Shown here: one piece after another, positions 1 through 8,872 of the stretch
Layout of the letters: each line of letters starts with the position of its first letter
How positions within the stretch are numbered: position 1 is the stretch's first letter
From: Shewanella sp. Choline-02u-19
GTDB lineage: Bacteria; Pseudomonadota; Gammaproteobacteria; Enterobacterales; Shewanellaceae
Direction: 5' to 3'
Assembly: GCF_002836205.1 (NCBI RefSeq)
Contig: NZ_PJBE01000011.1
Location: 62,001 to 126,000 of the forward strand
Length of the DNA stretch: 64,000 nucleotides
Program-made: the position numbers and the translations under genes
Notes under the pieces: generated by a model
What the model was told of the DNA's origin: nothing
Seen by the model: only the letters and a program-made list of their open reading frames with translations
The model's database searches: none

Positions 1-165
1 TCCCAAGCCTTATATTGAGTGCGAGTTATTCCTAATAATGCTTATCAAGTATTATTTAAAACAGTTTCTGACGATCAATCCTCTTTTGCTCTACACCCTT
101 GAGCTCTACCACTGAGTCTTTTAATAGCATCAGCGTATATAAGCTTTACGAACTATTATCCATAA

Positions 166-1206
166 TCAAAACACAAAATTAACCGTGAGACTCAGTAAGT
201 CGACATCATCTTTTTCAGCATATACCAGTGGTGAAGTGACAAACTGTGCTCGATTACCCGGTTCGTGTGAAAAGATAGATTGCATCTCAAGATTCAGTGA
301 AAGGGTCGAAGTGGCATCGTAACGAAGTCCTAAAGTCACTCCTTGACTTTCTCTAAGCTCGTGACTCTCGGCATATACTAAGTAAGGTGTAAAATCATCG
401 AGTGCATAACCGACACTGGCATACCAATTAATTTGCAGCTCGTCATATTCTAACTCCGCCATCCACTGCCAAGCATCCAAACTGTACTCCGCTCCCACAG
501 TGTAAACATTAAGTTTATCGGTGGTTGGGGAAGGTCGTTGAATATACTGTGATTGCATAAATCCTGTATGAATCCGATAATTAAAACCAATTAAATCAAT
601 GTACAAACCCGTGATATAGTCGGTATCGAACTGTAATAAAGTGCCTCCCAACTCCACCTCATTAAGTCGCTCAAACCCATAGTAAGGCGAGATAGTGAGC
701 GATATTTCATCCGATATTTCATATTGCCAAGCCAAAGAAATACCGTCGTAGGAGGTAAAGCCCAAAATAGCATCGTAAACCTCTTCTGGCGGTCGCGCCC
801 ATGTATAAGCCTGGCCAACATAATAAAATTCAGAGACGAGAAATAACGGTAAACGCAGTCGTCCTGCCCGCACTTCAAAATCAGCAAACTCATAGCCTAA
901 ATATGCCCACTCCAGTTCTGGATCGCTCCAGTCATCTTGGGTACGTTTAACCACTTGAGCTGATGCGTTAACCCCCTCAAAAATATCAATATCAAGTTGT
1001 AAGCCAAACAAGGTATCGCAGTCATAACAAATTTCATCGCTAATCTCGCGGCTAATAAATAACGGGGTTTTATTGTCTGTTTTGCTGATCGACGTCGAAC
1101 CAAAACCACTCAGCAAAATGTTATCTGTAAGATCTATTCCCGCTTCTGCATTTGCTGTAATGCCTAAGCTCAATAATAAAATACTGTACTGACGGTTTAA
1201 TAACAT
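166..1206 (-). CDS. Outer membrane porin-like beta-barrel protein
   Basis: The 346-residue product begins with a probable signal peptide (hydrophobic stretch to about residue 20, ending near ANAEAG). It continues as alternating amphipathic strands rich in Tyr, Trp and Asp and ends in ...VNFVF, the C-terminal Phe typical of proteins assembled by the Bam complex. It resembles single-channel porins of the OprO/DcaP sort, but the substrate cannot be read from sequence. The start ATG lies 2 bp after the stop of the small PstS-like gene, and a GGAGAG ribosome-binding site lies inside that gene's last codons, so the two are probably co-transcribed and translationally coupled. A hybrid sensor kinase is divergent. 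Family assignment is moderate; outer membrane location is fairly secure. Confidence 0.75.
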   Translation of the reverse strand: MLLNRQYSILLLSLGITANAEAGIDLTDNILLSGFGSTSISKTDNKTPLFISREISDEICYDCDTLFGLQLDIDIFEGVNASAQVVKRTQDDWSDPELEWAYLGYEFADFEVRAGRLRLPLFLVSEFYYVGQAYTWARPPEEVYDAILGFTSYDGISLAWQYEISDEISLTISPYYGFERLNEVELGGTLLQFDTDYITGLYIDLIGFNYRIHTGFMQSQYIQRPSPTTDKLNVYTVGAEYSLDAWQWMAELEYDELQINWYASVGYALDDFTPYLVYAESHELRESQGVTLGLRYDATSTLSLNLEMQSIFSHEPGNRAQFVTSPLVYAEKDDVDLLSLTVNFVF

Positions 1207-1208
1207 GG

Positions 1209-1706
1209 CTACTCTCCCTGTGGCACGGTAATTAAGATATTCACTTCATCCGGAACCGACTCAACCGGCGCATACGCGATACCATTGGGGTTTTCATTTA
1301 GCCACTTTAGGATCTGTTTTATATCATCACTATCGAGCTCTTCGGGTGGTGAGCCTTTGCCAGAGAAAGCTAATCCTGCCCAATAGCCATTCATCTGTGA
1401 CACAGATTTACCCAGCAACATGCTGTAGAACTCTTCGCGATGCATAGAGGTTTCGGGTAGATCAACCAACACAATTTTGAGACTGCCGCCGACTTTTTTA
1501 GACTTACCTCGATATAACATTCTGGCTTTGCTTTTACTCAAGGGAGGTAAATCATTATTGAGGCTAAAAATTGCAAACTCGACCTCGGAGCTTTCATCCG
1601 CGTCAGTTTCTAACGCCCAGAGTGAAGGGGATAGGGAGAGAGTCGCCATCAAAATGACTAATTTTGTATTAAAAAAAATGGCACCAAAGTCTAATCCATT
1701 AAACAT
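1209..1706 (-). CDS. Small periplasmic PstS-like (phosphate-binding-like) protein
   Basis: About 165 residues. The start at 1706 is chosen because GAAGG lies 7 nt upstream; a longer frame to 1766 has no good ribosome-binding site. A hydrophobic N-terminal segment (KLVILMATLSLSPSLWA) is a signal peptide. The mature part resembles the short 'phosphate ABC transporter substrate-binding' proteins: a segment around YRGKSKKVGG, then FYSMLLGKS and a Gly/Pro-rich C-terminal part ending in VNILITVP. It is much shorter than PstS (about 320-340 residues), so a sensory or accessory ligand-binding role beside the divergent hybrid kinase is more likely than a transport role. That role is inference; no permease genes are nearby. 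Confidence 0.6.
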   Translation of the reverse strand: MFNGLDFGAIFFNTKLVILMATLSLSPSLWALETDADESSEVEFAIFSLNNDLPPLSKSKARMLYRGKSKKVGGSLKIVLVDLPETSMHREEFYSMLLGKSVSQMNGYWAGLAFSGKGSPPEELDSDDIKQILKWLNENPNGIAYAPVESVPDEVNILITVPQGE

Positions 1707-1731
1707 ATAAAAACCTTCAATCCTAGATAGT

Positions 1732-1752
1732 TTTTTGTACTTTTGTACTATG
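1732..1752. promoter_or_regulatory. Direct repeat in the divergent promoter region
   Basis: The sequence TTTTGTAC occurs twice back to back (TTTTGTACTTTTGTAC) between the divergent PstS-like gene and the hybrid kinase gene. Tandem 8-mers in a short divergent intergenic region are a reasonable candidate operator. No regulator is assigned. Confidence 0.3.
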
Positions 1753-1819
1753 CTGAATATAGTCAAGAGTCATGCAATACACAAGGACATGACTAGCACG
1801 TTCAATTCAAGGAGTAGAA

Positions 1820-4480
1820 ATGAACTTATTGAATCGTATTTCAATAAAAACAAGGATGTTGGCATTAGTATTACTACCTTTATTGTTTACGGCATTTTTA
1901 TCCGCATTGGAGATAAAAAAGCAAACCAATAATGTCCAAGCACTCAACATTCTCAACCACAAGATCTCCTTTTTAGAATCATTTTCTGCACTCAATATCA
2001 AAATCAACCAAGCTAGAGAGCAGCTATACGCTCAAGGTGATTCATTCGTATTGGCTGACTTCACGCCGATAGTCGCGGAATTTCCTCTGATACTTCCCAA
2101 GGCATTCACCACAAAAAATATCGATGATATCCAAGCATGGTTTAATAGCACTAAAGATGCCTTAACAGAATCGCCTGAGCTGACACAAGTAAGTATTGTT
2201 GATTGGTCTACTTGGATAAACGAGTTGCAAACACAAGCGCTAATGGTGCTAGAAAAAGATAAGCTAGACGTACCGGAGCAGATTAACCAAAACCTCACCA
2301 TATTATTTCAATTGCAATGGCTATCGCTTTGGTCCGCAGAAGAGAAGTGGCTTATTAACCAGTTACTCATCGATAGAAATAATACCGAGCTGTTGACTCA
2401 ATTAAACATGAGCACAGAAAGGCAACAGCTCTATGTGGAACGCTTTATCAATATTAGCGCCAAACCTGAACAAGTCGATCTTCTACTGACGACATTTTCA
2501 GACAAAGCATTTGAACAAAGCTACCAACTGCGCCGCAATATTCTGCATGAAGATATTTTGGTTGATAGCCCAGAGTCTAATTTGAAAGCCTTTAGTCAAC
2601 GCTTAAGCCTCATTCAGTTTGTAGTGACCAAATTTTCAGATCAATTGACCACTAAAATCCACAGTGAAATATCACAATCAAAAAAGCTGATCATCATTTT
2701 TTGTACTGCTTTATTTGCATCGTTAATCATCATCGGAACCATTGGCGCCAACCTCTATCGACGCATTCTTAACTACCTGCATCATGTAATAACAACCATG
2801 TCTAACATAGAGGAAACCCGTGACTACTCCAATAATATTAACGAAAATGGTAATGATGAACTCAGCTTGTTTTCCAAAAAACTGAATAATCTAATCCATG
2901 AACGTTACTTAAATGATGAGAAAATTTTACGAGCTAAATCTGATGCGGAAAAAGCTAACCAAGCTAAAAGTTCATTTCTCGCCAATATGTCCCATGAAAT
3001 CAGAACGCCATTAAACGGCATTATTGGGATGTCTGAAATTCTTGCTGGCACCAAACTGACCCCCGTACAAAACGAGTACCTGCAAACGATCGAAACATCA
3101 TCACATACCTTACTATTACTGATTAACGATATACTGGACTTGTCTAAGATTGAGTCTGGAAACCTCTCCATGACCAACACCGATGCCAATATCGCCGAGG
3201 TCGTCTACGACACGTTAACCATGGTGTTAGCGAAAGTGGTGGAGAAAAATCTCGACCTGCAAATTGATATCCCGACAAATACTCCTTACCTCATTGCACT
3301 CGACGAACACCGCATGCGGCAAGTCCTGATGAACTTATTGTCGAATGCAGTCAAATTTACCAGCGAAGGCTTTATAAAAGTGGCTATCAGCAGTCGTTTT
3401 GATGAAAAGCCATATGCCAATATGCAAATTAAGATTTATGACAGCGGCATAGGGATAGCAGAAGATAAGCAGCAACAGATATTCTCTCCATTTACCCAAG
3501 AAGATGGCACTATCACTCGCCAATTTGGTGGCACAGGCCTAGGTCTTGCGATCTGTAAGCAGTTGGTCGAATTAATGGGCGGTGATATCAAAATCAGTTC
3601 AAAAAAGGGCAAAGGCAGTTGCTTCTCCGTTGAACTAAAAGCGCGAATTATTGCGCAAGAAGCGCCAGGGAAAGATGAGTTCAAGCACCTTACCGCGGCA
3701 TTAGTATCCAGTAACAATCACATTATTGAAACCATTGAGGATGCCTGCATCAGACAGGGGTTTAGGCTCAATTATCATTATTTATCTTGCTTTGATCTCT
3801 TACAAGATAAACAAAAGTTTGACCTGCTTTTTATTGATAATGCCTCTATTACTAGAGACGCCTTAACGACATTACCTGAGTTGTTAACTCAGCAAGATAT
3901 CTTTACGATTGCCATCAACACCCCATCAGAGCAGCGTACGCTTGATAATATTGACTCCACCATCACACTTCCATTACTCGGGAAACGACTTGGCAATGCT
4001 ATTCGTAACGGTATAGAAAATAGAGTACTGCGCGCAGAAAGCGCACCTGAAGCAGAGCAAAATACCAGTGACAACAACCCCGATGATACAAAAATAAACG
4101 TCGTGATTCTTATCGTCGAAGACAACTTGGTCAATCAAAAAGTCGCTTCACTGCTTGTGAAACAAGCTGGGTATGACTTTGTTATTGCTAATAATGGACT
4201 CGAAGCATTCGAGTTCATCAGTAAAGGGGAAGTCATTAACGCTGTTTTAATGGATTGTATGATGCCCATTATGGACGGTTTTACCGCAACTGAAAAAATC
4301 AGGGCATGGGAGGAGTTAAACTCAGAACAACGACTCCCTATCATCGCACTGACCGCCAGTGTATTAGATCAAGATATTGAGAAATGCTATGAATCCGGCA
4401 TGGATGACTACCTCGCTAAACCCTTTAAAAAGGATGCGTTGATCGACAAGCTAAAGCAAGTCTCTAAGGTTGCCAGCTAA
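1820..4480 (+). CDS. Hybrid sensor histidine kinase/response regulator
   Basis: 886 residues with an AAGGAGTAG ribosome-binding site. Domains in order: TM1 (about 13-30); an extracytoplasmic sensor region of about 260 residues with no family recognised; TM2 (about 291-312, IIIFCTALFASLIIIGT); a linker/HAMP-like stretch; HisKA with NMSHEIRTPLNG (phospho-acceptor His392); HATPase with NLLSNAVKF, DSGIGI and GGTGLGL; and a C-terminal receiver (IVEDN, MDCMMPIMDG with Asp812, and a K in AKPF). No HPt domain and no separate response regulator gene are present, so the phosphate must pass to a partner elsewhere. Divergent transcription from the PstS-like and porin genes suggests they form one sensing module, with the small periplasmic protein as a possible ligand carrier (inference). 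Confidence 0.92.
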   Translation: MNLLNRISIKTRMLALVLLPLLFTAFLSALEIKKQTNNVQALNILNHKISFLESFSALNIKINQAREQLYAQGDSFVLADFTPIVAEFPLILPKAFTTKNIDDIQAWFNSTKDALTESPELTQVSIVDWSTWINELQTQALMVLEKDKLDVPEQINQNLTILFQLQWLSLWSAEEKWLINQLLIDRNNTELLTQLNMSTERQQLYVERFINISAKPEQVDLLLTTFSDKAFEQSYQLRRNILHEDILVDSPESNLKAFSQRLSLIQFVVTKFSDQLTTKIHSEISQSKKLIIIFCTALFASLIIIGTIGANLYRRILNYLHHVITTMSNIEETRDYSNNINENGNDELSLFSKKLNNLIHERYLNDEKILRAKSDAEKANQAKSSFLANMSHEIRTPLNGIIGMSEILAGTKLTPVQNEYLQTIETSSHTLLLLINDILDLSKIESGNLSMTNTDANIAEVVYDTLTMVLAKVVEKNLDLQIDIPTNTPYLIALDEHRMRQVLMNLLSNAVKFTSEGFIKVAISSRFDEKPYANMQIKIYDSGIGIAEDKQQQIFSPFTQEDGTITRQFGGTGLGLAICKQLVELMGGDIKISSKKGKGSCFSVELKARIIAQEAPGKDEFKHLTAALVSSNNHIIETIEDACIRQGFRLNYHYLSCFDLLQDKQKFDLLFIDNASITRDALTTLPELLTQQDIFTIAINTPSEQRTLDNIDSTITLPLLGKRLGNAIRNGIENRVLRAESAPEAEQNTSDNNPDDTKINVVILIVEDNLVNQKVASLLVKQAGYDFVIANNGLEAFEFISKGEVINAVLMDCMMPIMDGFTATEKIRAWEELNSEQRLPIIALTASVLDQDIEKCYESGMDDYLAKPFKKDALIDKLKQVSKVAS

Positions 4481-4551
4481 ACCTCTTCAAATATAACGCC
4501 CCACGTCGGTGATCCCCTCAACTACAATGTCATTATGAGTCAAAAATAATC

Positions 4552-4570
4552 CCCTTTCAAAATGAAAGGG
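4552..4570. terminator. Hairpin after the hybrid kinase gene
   Basis: CCCTTTC-AAAAT-GAAAGGG forms a perfect 7-bp stem with a 5-nt loop between the kinase gene and the 7TM gene. No long T-run follows, so it is a weak terminator or an mRNA-end hairpin. Confidence 0.4.
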
Positions 4571-4635
4571 TACCCATGCTCTGGTTCAATATTCAACTTG
4601 CATCCCGATGATTAATAGTATGAAATAACAGCAAT

Positions 4636-5526
4636 ATGAATGAGTTTAATGACTTTGTATCACAAGGATATTGGTGGCTCTCTTTGCTTGGCGGTCTTCA
4701 CTGCTTAGGCCTAGGTTTATACATCCGTTATATCTATCGCGAAAAGAACGGTAACCAGAAGATTTTAGGCAGCATATTCAGCCTAATGGCGCTGTATTTT
4801 TTTACCGGTCTACTCACCAAAGATAACGCTCCTGCGCCAATCCATTTTATCTTTATCTTGATTATCCCAATCTACTTTTTATTGATGCCGATGCTCTATT
4901 TATACTGTCATCGAAGTTTAAACGACGCAAAAGCACCCAGCGGATTTTCACCTCACTTCTTTCCTGCTTTGTTCGTCGCCATGACGGTATTAGCAACAGT
5001 CGGTTACCGTGTATTAAACCAAGGGGAACTGCCAGACATATCATTGAGCTTCAATTCAGGTTTAAGCCATCTAAGTCACCTAAGCCTTCTGGGAGCTGCG
5101 TTGCCAGGGCTGTTGTTTATCCAAACGGCGCTCTATTTTTACTTTATTTTAAAAATGCTTAGTCTCTATCCAAGCCGTACATCCAGATTACATCAAGAGA
5201 GCCTTAAGGACATAAAATTCCGCTGGCTGCTGGTACTGACTCTGGCGTTAATGAGTAATTGGATTGTCAGAGCCGTACTGGTCATCTTACCTTTTTATTT
5301 CGGCGAAGAACTTATTCACATTAACCATGTGGCGGCAAAATTGGTCCTGCTGCTCACCGTTTATATTCTGGCCATTTATGGCTTAAAACAGATCACCTAC
5401 GCCGCATTTTTACGTGGAAGATTAGCACAGTCGCAGCAAAAATCGCCGATGAAGGCCAGTCAGCAACTGCTCAGTTCAGAAGAACTCGCCTACTTGCAAA
5501 AGTTAATGCAAGATGAAAAAAAATAA
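4636..5526 (+). CDS. 7TM membrane protein resembling an AraC-type regulator that lacks its HTH domain
   Basis: 296 residues with about seven hydrophobic segments (starting at WWLSLLGGLHCLGLGLYI and ending at LVLLLTVYILAIYGL), then a cytoplasmic tail SSEELAYLQKLMQDEKK. This architecture matches the membrane half of 7TM/AraC-type regulators, where a similar tail is normally followed directly by two helix-turn-helix motifs. Here a stop codon comes right after DEKK and the next 340 bp show no HTH in any frame I could follow. It may be a truncated regulator or a stand-alone sensor. Function unknown. Confidence 0.6.
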   Translation: MNEFNDFVSQGYWWLSLLGGLHCLGLGLYIRYIYREKNGNQKILGSIFSLMALYFFTGLLTKDNAPAPIHFIFILIIPIYFLLMPMLYLYCHRSLNDAKAPSGFSPHFFPALFVAMTVLATVGYRVLNQGELPDISLSFNSGLSHLSHLSLLGAALPGLLFIQTALYFYFILKMLSLYPSRTSRLHQESLKDIKFRWLLVLTLALMSNWIVRAVLVILPFYFGEELIHINHVAAKLVLLLTVYILAIYGLKQITYAAFLRGRLAQSQQKSPMKASQQLLSSEELAYLQKLMQDEKK

Positions 5527-5870
5527 GCTAAATACCTGACATATTTCATGGATTTCATAACGCTAGTTGCGATAGGGTGTCATACCAATTGCACTAAGTA
5601 TCTGTTCATTCAGTGGGAACTCAAAGCACTAAAGGCAAGCTGGGAACTCGATGCTAAATAGTTATTCGATATTAAGCGTTCCCCACGTAACAGGCTGAGC
5701 TTTGAACCCACCAGAAGCATTCCATTGCGGCTTTGCATTGACTTACAAGGGACAAATCATTTTCTCACCAATGCGTCTGGAACTGAAAAGATTGAGCATT
5801 TCTGAATTAACACTCTATTTAATGCAGCTGGTATTAGCGCTTATCTCATTATAAAAATTATAGAAAGACC
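5527..5870. repeat. Gene-free stretch, possible small interspersed repeat
   Basis: No gene is seen here. The part from about 5580 to 5760 (starting near CATACCAATTGCACTAAG) resembles, from memory only, non-coding segments found in many copies in Shewanella genomes. I could not find terminal inverted repeats or a target duplication, so calling it a repeat is tentative. Confidence 0.25.
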
Positions 5871-5891
5871 TTGAAGGGTAGGAACAACCAC

Positions 5892-7955
5892 ATGAAAAAA
5901 TTCAACAAGCTAACCCTGCTTGCTACCGCAATGGCAACATTGCTCGGTACCAGTATGGTGACCGCTGCAGCAGAAAAAACGCACGACATTATTATCGATG
6001 ACTTTTTTGATATTGGTGGAATGAGTTCAGTGACATTAAGCCCCAATGGTAAAAAAGCACTTTGGCTAGAGACCCGCTGGGACAAAGAACTGGATAAGAG
6101 CCAGCGAGATCTCTGGCTGCTGGACACTGAAAGTGGTAATTCTAAACGCCTCACATTCACCAATGAAAGTGAATCCAGCCCACAATGGAGTCCAGACGGG
6201 CAACATATCTACTTTCTCGGCAAGGTAAAACAAGAAGCGGCCAAAGCACCTTACAACGGCAAGACACAAATCTTCCGCATCGCTGGCGGTGACATGCAAC
6301 CGATGACTAAAGAGGTCGAAGGCGTTAGCGGATTCCAGCTAAGCCATGATGGTAAGAGCGTGTATTTTTTAGCCACTAAAACAGTTAAAGATAAAGATGA
6401 CTGGGCCTCGATGCGTGCAGACCACTCAGCCCCTAAATATGGCCATGGCGAACGTAAAACGAACCCGCTATACCAACTTGACCTGCAACACTTTAAGCAA
6501 CAGCTATTAATCGATGACGATAAAGTGGTGTGGGAATTTAAAGTCAATGAAGATGGCAGCAAAATTGCCCGTATCACCACTGACGATAATGAGTTAGTTC
6601 GGTTAGAAGGTTGGTCTGATGTCGAGATATTCGATACCAAAACAAAAACCAATAACACCCTCGCCGATACGCAATGGCGCGACCAAGCCCCTTCACCTTA
6701 CGGCTGGTTATTAGGCTTAAATTGGCGAGAAAACAATAACCAACTCGCCTTTAGAATCGATTTTGACGGCCATCCAGGTAAGCTCTTTATTGCCAATGCG
6801 AAAGCAACAGAAGCCCCATCGCTCGAAGTCACACGTAGCGGAGATGTCACCTTAAACTCAGGCGATATAAAATGGAGACCCAATAGTGATGAGATCTGCT
6901 ATCGCGGCGCAGATCATGCTCGAGTAAAGCTATTCTGTACTGAAATTGACGGTGACGAACAGGGCGACACGCGCACGGTCATTAATGGCGATATGGTCAT
7001 TGGCAGCTACAGCTTTAGCCAAAATGGTAAACGCGTTGCCTTTAGCCACAACGGTCTAGATCACTTTGCTGATATGTTTATTGCGGATGCCAATCGCAGT
7101 CGAGCCAAAGCAGAACGCCTGAGTAATATCAACCCACAAGTCGAGAGTTGGAAGCTCCCTCAAATATCCATCGTGAGCTGGAAAGCACCTGATGGCAGTG
7201 TTGTCGAAGGGATATTGGATTTGCCAGCCGACTATAAAAAGTCCGACGGTCCGTTACCATTAGTGGTGCAAATTCATGGTGGCCCAACATCAGCAACCCC
7301 CTATGCTTTACAGCATCGCTCTTATGGCCGTTCAACATTCACCGCCAAAGGTTGGGCATTACTGTCACCGAACTATCGCGGTTCTACCGGTTATGGTGAT
7401 AAGTTCTTAACCGATTTAGTCGGTAAAGAACACGACATTGAGGTAAACGACATTATTGCAGGGGTCGATCAGCTTATTAGCGACGGTATTGTTGATGGCG
7501 ACAAAATGGCAGTGATGGGCTGGAGTAACGGCGGTTACCTAACTAATGCCTTGATCAGCACCACTGAACGTTTTAAAGCAGCAAGCTCTGGTGCCGGTGT
7601 TTTTGATCAACGCCTGCAATGGATGCTTGAAGACACCCCTGGCCACGTAATCAACTTTATGGAAGGTCTGCCTTGGGAAAAACCTGAAGCCTACACCCAG
7701 GGTTCATCACTCAGCCATGTCGATAAAATCAAAACACCAACGCTTATCCATATAGGTGAAAATGACCAGCGAGTGCCAGCGGGTCATGCACAGGGGCTAT
7801 ATCGCGCTCTCAAGCATTATCTCAATGTACCAGTTGAGCTCATTGTTTATCCTGGCGAAGGCCATGGATTAAGCAAGTATCAACATCGTAAAGCCAAAAT
7901 GGAGTGGGATCAGAAATGGTTCGAGCATTACGTACTCGACAAGCCCATTAAATAG
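5892..7955 (+). CDS. S9 family prolyl oligopeptidase / acylaminoacyl-peptidase-like protein
   Basis: 687 residues from the ATG at 5892, preceded by GGGTAGGA; an upstream TTG at 5871 is less likely. A signal peptide (MKKFNKLTLLATAMATLLGTSMVTAAA) places it in the periplasm or outside the cell. Residues about 35-400 form a WD40/TolB-like beta-propeller; the C-terminal third is an alpha/beta hydrolase with HGGP (oxyanion region), GWSNGG (nucleophile Ser545), ENDQRVP (Asp625) and GEGHGLS (His658). The family cleaves short peptides, often after Pro or from acylated N-termini. A strong terminator follows, and it appears monocistronic. Confidence 0.93.
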   Translation: MKKFNKLTLLATAMATLLGTSMVTAAAEKTHDIIIDDFFDIGGMSSVTLSPNGKKALWLETRWDKELDKSQRDLWLLDTESGNSKRLTFTNESESSPQWSPDGQHIYFLGKVKQEAAKAPYNGKTQIFRIAGGDMQPMTKEVEGVSGFQLSHDGKSVYFLATKTVKDKDDWASMRADHSAPKYGHGERKTNPLYQLDLQHFKQQLLIDDDKVVWEFKVNEDGSKIARITTDDNELVRLEGWSDVEIFDTKTKTNNTLADTQWRDQAPSPYGWLLGLNWRENNNQLAFRIDFDGHPGKLFIANAKATEAPSLEVTRSGDVTLNSGDIKWRPNSDEICYRGADHARVKLFCTEIDGDEQGDTRTVINGDMVIGSYSFSQNGKRVAFSHNGLDHFADMFIADANRSRAKAERLSNINPQVESWKLPQISIVSWKAPDGSVVEGILDLPADYKKSDGPLPLVVQIHGGPTSATPYALQHRSYGRSTFTAKGWALLSPNYRGSTGYGDKFLTDLVGKEHDIEVNDIIAGVDQLISDGIVDGDKMAVMGWSNGGYLTNALISTTERFKAASSGAGVFDQRLQWMLEDTPGHVINFMEGLPWEKPEAYTQGSSLSHVDKIKTPTLIHIGENDQRVPAGHAQGLYRALKHYLNVPVELIVYPGEGHGLSKYQHRKAKMEWDQKWFEHYVLDKPIK

Positions 7956-7972
7956 CAGCTCCAACACATAAC

Positions 7973-7998
7973 AAAAGCGCCTATATTGGCGCTTTTTT
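7973..7998 (+). terminator. Rho-independent terminator of the S9 peptidase gene
   Basis: AAAAGCGCC-TATATT-GGCGCTTTTTT: a 9-bp stem followed by T6, starting 17 bp after the stop codon. Confidence 0.9.
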
Positions 7999-8162
7999 GT
8001 TATCCATTCACCTGCCTTTACATCAACAACAATGACTTTAGCCTTGGTTAATGCTAAAAATGACTGCCATGGTTAACGAAGTTTGATGGGCCATTCATTT
8101 TCGGTTCAGCTTAACTATGCTACAACTAAATACTGACACATGAGCAGCTAAAGGAGATTGAA

Positions 8163-8729
8163 ATGAAACACTTATTCAGAAAAATAACCGGCACTCTTTG
8201 CTTAGTTGCCAGTCTCGCCGTGGCGCCACAAGCCTTAGCAGAAGATGGCTATACTCAAGCTAAAACTACTTTCCAACAAGCCAATCAAACTCAAAAATTC
8301 TTCGATAGCGCATATGGTTACGCGCTTTTTCCGACCGTAGGTAAAGGCGGAATTGGTATAGGTGCCGCTTACGGTAAAGGACGCGTCTATCAAGGTGGCA
8401 ACTATCAAGGCGATACCAGCCTAACCCAAGTTTCTTTCGGTTTTCAGCTCGGTGGCCAAGCTTACAGCGAAGTTATCTTTTTTAAAGATAAAGCAGCTTA
8501 TACTGATTTCACTAGCGGCAGCTTTGAATTCGGCGCACAAGCCTCTGCCGTCGCGATTAACATTGGCGCCAATGCACAGGCAGGTACGACAGGAAATTCA
8601 GTAGGAGCAGGTAAAAAAGCAGCATCAGCATCTTATATCAACGGCATGGCTGTGTTTACTGTCGCCAAAGGTGGCTTAATGTTTGAAGCCGCATTAGCTG
8701 GACAGTCTTTTACTTTTGAAGAGAAATAG
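8163..8729 (+). CDS. SYLF (YSC84-like) domain secreted protein
   Basis: 188 residues with an AAGGAGATTG ribosome-binding site and a clear signal peptide ending at PQALA. The mature part shows SYLF/DUF500 features: FFDSAYGYALFPTVGKGG near residues 44-61, GIGAAYGKGRVYQGG, a Gly-rich strand region with FQLGGQAYSEVIFF, and a C-terminal GLMFEAALAGQSFTF. SYLF proteins bind lipids or phosphoinositides in eukaryotes; bacterial members are secreted or periplasmic proteins with no settled role. It faces the next gene tail to tail. Confidence 0.8.
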   Translation: MKHLFRKITGTLCLVASLAVAPQALAEDGYTQAKTTFQQANQTQKFFDSAYGYALFPTVGKGGIGIGAAYGKGRVYQGGNYQGDTSLTQVSFGFQLGGQAYSEVIFFKDKAAYTDFTSGSFEFGAQASAVAINIGANAQAGTTGNSVGAGKKAASASYINGMAVFTVAKGGLMFEAALAGQSFTFEEK

Positions 8730-8806
8730 GCTCAACGGAATGCAGAGACGAGGGCGTGACTTAGTCACTTCGTAATAAGCTAAGACGGCAAGACTCGGAC
8801 AATAAC

Positions 8807-8840
8807 TCTAGGTTCTAGCAATTGAAAACTAGAACCTAGA
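8807..8840. repeat. 12-bp perfect inverted repeat between convergent genes
   Basis: Arms TCTAGGTTCTAG (8807-8818) and CTAGAACCTAGA (8829-8840) with a 10-nt AT-rich loop. It lies between the SYLF gene and the convergent secreted-protein gene and may work as a shared transcript-end hairpin, though no T-run flanks it. Confidence 0.5.
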
Positions 8841-8872
8841 CGCATCACATCCCTTCACTTAAACAAAATGCC

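Noticed and set aside
84..146. tRNA-like string (minus strand GACTCAGTGGTAGAGCTC)
   Set aside because: Resembles a D-arm only; no acceptor stem, anticodon arm or T-loop can be built around it.
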